This document shows positions 60,352-64,000 of a DNA stretch of 64,000 nucleotides, in pieces. The DNA is taken from contig JAZQDW010000008.1 of assembly GCA_045546995.1 (NCBI GenBank), positions 1 to 64,000 of the forward strand, in the 5' to 3' direction. The DNA comes from Firm-08 sp045546995 (lineage in GTDB: Bacteria > Bacillota > Clostridia > Oscillospirales > QAKW01). Below the pieces are notes generated by a model. The model did no database searches, was not told where the DNA came from, and saw only the letters and a list, made by a program, of their open reading frames with translations. A program made the translations under genes and the position numbers. The first letter of the stretch is position 1, and each line of letters starts with the position of its first letter.

Positions 60352-61206
60352 ATGTCAAAACTTAGAAGAAATAAAATCGCCATTATGGGCGATATCACAA
60401 CTTATTTGTTGTTGTTGGTTTACGGTTTGCTGATGTCTCTGCCGTTGATTTATGCGGTTTTGCAGGCGTTTAAACCTTACAACGAATTGTTCATTTTCCC
60501 GCCTCGGTTTTTTGTTAAAAACCCCACGATTTCAAACTTTACACAGTTGTTTGATCTCACGTCTTCTTCCTGGGTTCCGTTTTCCAGATACGTATTTAAC
60601 TCTGTGTTGAATACGATTGTTGGTACGGTTATTCACATTCTTGCCGCCGCAATGTGCGCCTATCCTTTGGCAAAGAACCAATTCCCCGGTAAGAAAATCA
60701 TTTTCCAGATCGTAGTTTGGGCTTTGTTGTTCCACTCCGCTGTTCTTGAAGTTCCTACCTATTTGGTGATGGCTTACCTCGGCATCATTGATACTTATTT
60801 TGCATATTGGTTGCCCGAAATCGGTGCCACGATGGGTGTGTTCCTTTTGAAACAGAATATGGATTCAATTCCCACTGCTATGATTGAGGCTTGTAAAATT
60901 GATGGTGCCAGTGAATGGACAATTCTTTGGAACATCATTATGCCTTGCGTCAAACCCGCTTGGCTGACTCTTGCCATCTTTGCATTCCAACGTAACTGGA
61001 ACGCAACATCTTCTTCCTATATATATACTGAAACGCTGAAAACCCTGCCCGCTGCTTTGAGCCAGATCACAGCCGTTGGTAGTGTCAGCCGTGCCGGTGA
61101 AGCGTATGCGGCTTCTGTCATTATGATGATTCCTGCAATTATATTCTTCATCTTTGCACAAGGTAATACGGTTAAGACGATGTCGCATGCCGGTATTAAG
61201 GGTTAA
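60352..61206 (+). CDS. Carbohydrate ABC transporter permease (MalG/UgpE/LplC type)
   Basis: A 284-residue six-segment permease with the EAA loop MIEACKIDGASEWTILWNIIMP. AAGGAGGTGG precedes the ATG. Second half of the heterodimeric channel with the gene 18 bases upstream. Confidence 0.95.
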   Translation: MSKLRRNKIAIMGDITTYLLLLVYGLLMSLPLIYAVLQAFKPYNELFIFPPRFFVKNPTISNFTQLFDLTSSSWVPFSRYVFNSVLNTIVGTVIHILAAAMCAYPLAKNQFPGKKIIFQIVVWALLFHSAVLEVPTYLVMAYLGIIDTYFAYWLPEIGATMGVFLLKQNMDSIPTAMIEACKIDGASEWTILWNIIMPCVKPAWLTLAIFAFQRNWNATSSSYIYTETLKTLPAALSQITAVGSVSRAGEAYAASVIMMIPAIIFFIFAQGNTVKTMSHAGIKG

Positions 61207-61221
61207 GGAGGGGAGTTACAT

Positions 61222-62772
61222 ATGAATAGAAAATTTAAAAAGCTGAGTGTACTCCTGATCTCCGTTATTCTTGTAAGTATGCTGATCACAACCGGTGCAT
61301 TTGCTTATATTCCTTACACCGGTTACAACTTTGACTTTTATGGCGAAATCGTAAACGGTCCTTCTGGCTATGTTCCCGAAAAGATCATTTATGGTTCTGA
61401 CGTCGGCCTGGAGTCTTTTGTTAATCCCTTGGATATGTATATTACCAAGGATAACCGAATTCTTGTGGTTGACAGTGGTGGTGCAGGCGCTACCTCTCGT
61501 GTTATCATTATGGATTCCAACTTCAAACTGATTAAAATCATTGATAAGTTTATCGGTTTGAACGGGGAACCGCTGAACGTTATCAATGCAAACGGTCTTT
61601 GCGTTGACAAGGAAGGTTTTATTTATCTTTGCGACCCCGACAGCTTCCGTGTTTTGAAGTTTGACACAAACGGTCAGGTGCATTTGATTTACGGTGCTCC
61701 TCCTAAAGAGTTTGTTGACGACGCTTTCGTTTATCGTCCTCAAAAGCTGGGTATTGGTATCAATGGTTCGATCTTTGTTATCTCCAAGGGTTGTACCGAC
61801 GGTATTATGGAGTTTGATACCAAGGGGTCGTTTGTAAGATTCTTTGGCGCTCCTGAGGTTGAACTTTCTGTTACCGACTATTTGAATATTTATTGGAGAA
61901 ACATCTACCGTGTTATCGGTGGCGATAGCGTAGACGCTTACTTTGCCACCTATGTTCCCAGTGAATTCGCCAATATGTCCGTTGATGATAATGGTTTCGT
62001 TTACACAATGATTGCTGCAAACGAAAAATCCACGGACGAGATGTATAAACTGAACTTCCAGGGTACCAATATTTTGGATCCTGCACAGAAGAGTACCAGT
62101 AAAAAGACCGCCGCTTTGTCTGCAAACTACGGTGACTTGATCACTCGTTCAACCTCCGGCGCGGGTAACGTATTTAACGACGTTTGTCTTGATTCGGATG
62201 GTTTCTTCACTTTACTTGATACCAATCTTGGTCGTGTTTTTGAGTACGACAAGGAAGGTAACCTGATTTTTGTTTACGGTAATAAGGGTAATCAGATCAA
62301 TCAGGTTCAGAATGGTCTGCTTGTCAGCCCATCTGCAATCATCAAATTAGGGGATAAGACTGTTGTATTGGATGCCGGTACCGGCTCGATCACTGTTTTC
62401 AAACTGTCTGATTTCGGTGAACAGTTGCATGAAGCTGTCAGCCTGTATAACGAAGGTAAATACGATTTGGCTGAAGAGCCCTGGAGAAACGTACTGAAAT
62501 ACGATGCCAATTCCGAACTTGCACATATCGGTCTTGGTAAGGTACATTATTTGCGTGGTAATTATGCGGAAGCATTGGATGAGTTTAAACTTGGCAATGA
62601 CCGCAACAATTATTCCAGAACTTACAAATTGTATCGTGACGATGTAATCAGAAGTAACTTCACCTGGGTTGTTACCATTATCGTTGTTTTGTTGATCCTG
62701 CTGATCGTCTGGAAAAAATATGGTAAGCAGATCAAGGCTCGTCTTAAAGCAAAAAAGGGAGGTGATCAATAA
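61222..62772 (+). CDS. NHL-propeller/TPR protein with C-terminal membrane anchor
   Basis: A 516-residue exported protein: signal peptide (~1-28, ending TGAFA), an NHL-type beta-propeller (~50-390; repeated NPLDMYITKDNRILVVD, ANGLCVDKEGFIYLCD, MSVDDNGFVYTM), two TPR-like helices (~405-470, AVSLYNEGKYDLAEEPW and LRGNYAEALDEFKLG), a membrane helix (~480-502) and a basic cytoplasmic tail. It would face outward, tethered to the membrane, as a possible docking platform for the transporter. It overlaps the next gene by one base (TAATG). Its precise role is unknown. Confidence 0.85.
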   Translation: MNRKFKKLSVLLISVILVSMLITTGAFAYIPYTGYNFDFYGEIVNGPSGYVPEKIIYGSDVGLESFVNPLDMYITKDNRILVVDSGGAGATSRVIIMDSNFKLIKIIDKFIGLNGEPLNVINANGLCVDKEGFIYLCDPDSFRVLKFDTNGQVHLIYGAPPKEFVDDAFVYRPQKLGIGINGSIFVISKGCTDGIMEFDTKGSFVRFFGAPEVELSVTDYLNIYWRNIYRVIGGDSVDAYFATYVPSEFANMSVDDNGFVYTMIAANEKSTDEMYKLNFQGTNILDPAQKSTSKKTAALSANYGDLITRSTSGAGNVFNDVCLDSDGFFTLLDTNLGRVFEYDKEGNLIFVYGNKGNQINQVQNGLLVSPSAIIKLGDKTVVLDAGTGSITVFKLSDFGEQLHEAVSLYNEGKYDLAEEPWRNVLKYDANSELAHIGLGKVHYLRGNYAEALDEFKLGNDRNNYSRTYKLYRDDVIRSNFTWVVTIIVVLLILLIVWKKYGKQIKARLKAKKGGDQ

Positions 62773-63443
62773 TGAAATTTTTTAGTGCAATTAAAGATTT
62801 TTGCGTACGTCTTTACGAACGTGAAAAGGTTAAGAAAAATCCGTTATTGATCCTGACTCATCCCATTGACACGGTTGAGGAAATGAAAGAAAAGCGTAAT
62901 GGTTCTGTGTTTTGGGCCACCGTTCTTCTGTTCCTCTTCACCTTGTCCGAAATTATTGTAACCGTTGCAAAAGGCTTTTTGTTTAATTCTGCTAAGGCTG
63001 AAGATTTCAATCTGTTCTATGTTTTGATGCGTTCTTGCTTCCTTGTACTGTTGTACGTTGTTGGAAACTGGGCACTGTGTACCTTGCTGGAAGGCGAGGG
63101 TAGAATGGTAGACATCTACGTTTACACCTGTTACTGCCTGACGCCTCTCACGATATATAGAATTTTTGATACGATTTTTTCCAATGTGGTTACAACGGAT
63201 GAATACGTTTTCATCAACATGGTCAATGCGTGTGCTTGGATATGGTTCATTGCTATGCTGACCTTCTCGATGAAGCGATTGCATAACTACACAATGGGTA
63301 AAACGATTCTGTGTATGCTGTTTTCTGTGGTAGCAATGGCAATTATTTTCTTCTTGATTTATTTGTTTGTTATCTTGATTCAGCAGTTGGCAGTATTTGT
63401 AATGACGATCTATACTGAGATTGTCATGAGAACCATAGCATAG
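62772..63443 (+). CDS. Yip1-like polytopic membrane protein
   Basis: A 223-residue protein with five probable membrane segments and a short cytoplasmic N-terminus containing NPLLILTHPIDTVEEMKEKR, typical of bacterial Yip1-domain proteins. The conserved YTCYCLTPLTIYRI loop supports this. Bacterial members have no established function. It overlaps the NHL gene by one base and is clearly part of the operon. Confidence 0.82.
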   Translation: MKFFSAIKDFCVRLYEREKVKKNPLLILTHPIDTVEEMKEKRNGSVFWATVLLFLFTLSEIIVTVAKGFLFNSAKAEDFNLFYVLMRSCFLVLLYVVGNWALCTLLEGEGRMVDIYVYTCYCLTPLTIYRIFDTIFSNVVTTDEYVFINMVNACAWIWFIAMLTFSMKRLHNYTMGKTILCMLFSVVAMAIIFFLIYLFVILIQQLAVFVMTIYTEIVMRTIA

Positions 63444-63459
63444 GAAGGAGGAGTATAAA

Positions 63460-64000
63460 ATGAAAAAATTTAACAGACTTTTATCTTTGCTCCTGGCACT
63501 TCTTATGTGCGTTTCAATGTTCTCTATGTTTGCTTTTGCAGCAGATGAGGAGGAGGCTGAAGGTGATGGCCCTGCCACCACTGAAACCGAATCCGAAGGC
63601 GGCGAAGGGGAATCCGGCGGTATCAAGCAGAAGGTAGATCCTTCCAGATTCCAGTCTTCCAGTACGCAAGCCATCCCTGCTTCCTATACCAAGGTTTCTG
63701 AAAACAAAAATCTGGCACTGTATCTCGATTATTTGAGCGGCGAATATGCTCTGCTTGATAAGAGAAATAACACCTCTTTGTTTTCTAACCCCCAGGATCG
63801 TAAGCAGGACAATGTAGCGAACAGTGAGACTGAGCGTATTGCTTCTTCTCATTTAGGCGTTTCGTTTATTACCTCTTCTTTTAAAACCATCGAAGTTACT
63901 TCTCTCGATGCTAAAATCATTACCGAAAAGTTTGGCGATAGTCAGATTGTTTCTTACTTCTTTGATTCCGATTCTTCTTTCTTTATCATTCCTGTTATGT
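63460..64000 (+). CDS. Secreted DUF5696-like protein (partial, cut by window end)
   Basis: The 5' 180 codons of a gene that continues beyond the window. It begins with a signal peptide (MKKFNRLLSLLLALLMCVSM, cleavage near AFAADE), an acidic Glu/Gly/Thr linker (~28-55) and a domain opening NKNLALYLDYLSGEYALLDKR followed by SNPQDRKQD. That opening resembles DUF5696 proteins, which often accompany family-1 binding proteins and Yip1-like genes in Firmicutes; a glycosidase-like role is suspected but not known. AGGAAGGAGG precedes the ATG at 63460. Confidence 0.75.
   Translation, partial: MKKFNRLLSLLLALLMCVSMFSMFAFAADEEEAEGDGPATTETESEGGEGESGGIKQKVDPSRFQSSSTQAIPASYTKVSENKNLALYLDYLSGEYALLDKRNNTSLFSNPQDRKQDNVANSETERIASSHLGVSFITSSFKTIEVTSLDAKIITEKFGDSQIVSYFFDSDSSFFIIPVM

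Noticed and set aside
1..64000. CRISPR arrays, tRNA and rRNA genes, phage genes, transposases
   Set aside because: I looked for regularly spaced repeats, cloverleaf sequences and integrase or transposase motifs and saw none. Repeats present are few, long and irregularly spaced.

Overview
This 64-kb window reads as chromosome of a Gram-positive, probably spore-forming member of the Clostridia, most likely a gut organism related to the Oscillospirales. That is inferred from several things. The gene order noc-parA-parB-(membrane protein)-serS is the one seen near the replication origin in Clostridia. Ribosome-binding sites are strong (AAAGGAGG). Promoters are classical sigma-A type with 17-bp spacers. 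There is a SleL/YaaH-like cortex-lytic enzyme, WalJ and RlmH, many host- or plant-glycan genes, and interspersed palindromic repeats of the kind common in gut Firmicutes. No tRNA, rRNA, CRISPR array, transposase or phage gene was seen.

Layout. 0.4-2.6 kb: a GH94-like phosphorylase. 2.8-10.7 kb (minus strand): chromosome segregation (noc, duplicated parS module, parA, parB), serS, rnhA, the Fe-S pair nifS/nifU and a WYL regulator, tightly packed. 10.9-15.2 kb (minus): a promoter-led operon of FG-GAP lipoprotein, response regulator, histidine kinase and PAP2 phosphatase. At 15.3 kb transcription switches to plus: an SbcD/SbcC-like (YhaO/YhaN-like) pair, two membrane-anchored RCC1-propeller proteins, rpsO and pnp. 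24.0-25.6 kb: a repeat-rich island holding two divergent tiny genes (a ribbon-helix-helix protein and an untracked 44-residue ORF) between long inverted repeats.

25.6-46.3 kb is a carbohydrate-use region: GH29 fucosidase, SDR, polysaccharide deacetylase, Gfo/Idh plus ThuA with a divergent AraC regulator, ribulokinase-like FGGY kinase, LysM-GH18, walJ-rlmH, a GH32-MFS-GH2 operon, an LTA-synthase-like sulfatase-fold protein, and an aldolase plus sialidase-fold pair beside another AraC regulator. 46.3-48.1 kb: two divergent nucleotidyltransferases; one is an HTH-IspD fusion with an altered active site. Then follow a 276-bp palindromic element and rplS.

49.0-64.0 kb: a giant alpha-2-macroglobulin-like membrane protein directly behind a sigma-factor-like gene (minus strand), pncB, and finally an operon of a very large secreted solute-binding protein with sugar-binding-like domains, two ABC permeases, an NHL/TPR membrane protein, a Yip1-like membrane protein and a DUF5696-like secreted protein cut by the window end. 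The sigma/A2M pair, the final ABC-type operon and the HTH-IspD divergon are the best candidates for undescribed systems. All functional calls rest on reading motifs by eye; no database search was possible.
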